A program made the translations under genes and the position numbers. A stretch of DNA of 64,000 bases from Agaricus subrufescens (taxonomy: Eukaryota > Basidiomycota > Agaricomycetes > Agaricales > Agaricaceae). The stretch spans positions 62,001 to 126,000 of the forward strand of contig JAQOTE010000014.1 of assembly GCA_029945375.1 (NCBI GenBank), given 5' to 3'. Under the pieces are notes generated by a model. It was given only the letters and a program-made list of their open reading frames with translations. It was not told where the DNA came from and searched no databases. This document shows, piece after piece, positions 63,622 to 64,000 of the stretch (its first letter is position 1; every line of letters starts with the position of its first letter).

Positions 63622-64000
63622 CTGCTTTTGTATGAGTCACTGTCAAGGTGGTATAACACCTACCACTGAAAATAGGCAATATCATCAAAATCTCGGATCA
63701 ATCTATATTTGGAACAGCCACAACACTGCTTTGTCATTTTCTCCATTTCAAACTTAAAATCCCTTTTGTTTCATAGTGCCTTCAGACTGCTGACTTGTAC
63801 CATTCCATATCAAATGCCATCTCGGTGGCCATTATAACTTTAAATTCAAAAATCTATGACTTCAAATATTTAATCTTTCGCACTCAAAAACTCCTTAAGT
63901 ATTGTCCTCGTGAATGTTCTTTTTGTCTCAATAATTCCTATTAGTTTAGTTCTCATTTCTCCAGTCACAGTTGATTCAAAAACAAAATTTATATTAAAAT
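63622..64000. other. Right flank of Ty3-B, no gene recognised
   Basis: Begins with the 16-bp repeat TGCTTTTGTATGAGTC (63623-63638), which looks like the leader and gag start of the older element. The rest is A/T-rich without features. Confidence 0.5.

Noticed and set aside
56595..63640. Ordinary 5-bp target duplication GAGTC for Ty3-B
   Set aside because: GAGTC is next to the left LTR, but the right LTR is truncated and the shared word is 16 bp, so the standard model does not fit.

Overview
The window looks like a transposon-rich stretch of an Agaricomycetes (mushroom) genome. The evidence is short GT..AG introns of about 46-62 nt inside recognisable genes, a KDZ transposase, a NACHT-type NLR remnant, an OrsD/RecQ-like helicase of the telomere-linked type, chromodomain Ty3 elements and a Penelope-like reverse transcriptase. 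No tRNA, rRNA or CRISPR array was recognised. Layout: 0-2.4 kb holds a broken NACHT gene and small dispersed repeats. 2.8-14.8 kb is one decayed zinc-finger/RecQ-like helicase gene, split by a complete Ty3 chromovirus (Ty3-A, 4263-11096, minus strand) with a perfect 5-bp target duplication. 15-18 kb holds small Cys/His-rich and acidic gene fragments, a 54-bp hairpin and a 500-bp dispersed repeat that recurs inverted at 46.7-47.2 kb. 18.4-27.6 kb is the most host-like part: a sugar transporter pseudogene, an uncharacterised Pro/Ser-rich gene, an intron-rich FAD monooxygenase and a coiled-coil gene fragment. 27.6-40.3 kb is bounded by 96-bp inverted repeats and reads as one 12.7-kb KDZ DNA transposon: GTAC-rich tandem arrays just inside both ends (89-bp units on the left, about 98-bp units on the right), the transposase on the minus strand and two plus-strand cargo genes. 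40.7-43.0 kb has a peroxisomal-type 3-ketoacyl-CoA thiolase and a small hypothetical gene. 43.8-45.4 kb is a 5'-truncated LINE with a poly(A) tail and a 13-bp target duplication. 45.4-50.2 kb holds two diverged copies of one repeat with an inverted part, and a Coprina-like (Penelope-type) reverse transcriptase. 50.4-55.7 kb contains two long palindromes, each followed by the same pyrimidine-rich tail. 56.1-63.6 kb is a second Ty3 chromovirus (Ty3-B, minus strand) inserted into an older, CpG-poor copy of its own family. How it works together: both Ty3 elements carry the parts of a Tf1/sushi-type self-priming cycle (a TATA box, then 31-32 nt downstream an LTR segment complementary to the primer binding site). 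Both have replaced or extended the region 3' of pol with extra genes: sense ORFs in Ty3-A, an antisense Cys-cluster ORF in Ty3-B. Host genes here show stop codons and lost arginines that fit CpG-to-TpG decay. The most unusual features are the KDZ element with its GTAC arrays, the accessory ORFs of the two Ty3 elements and the paired palindromes.
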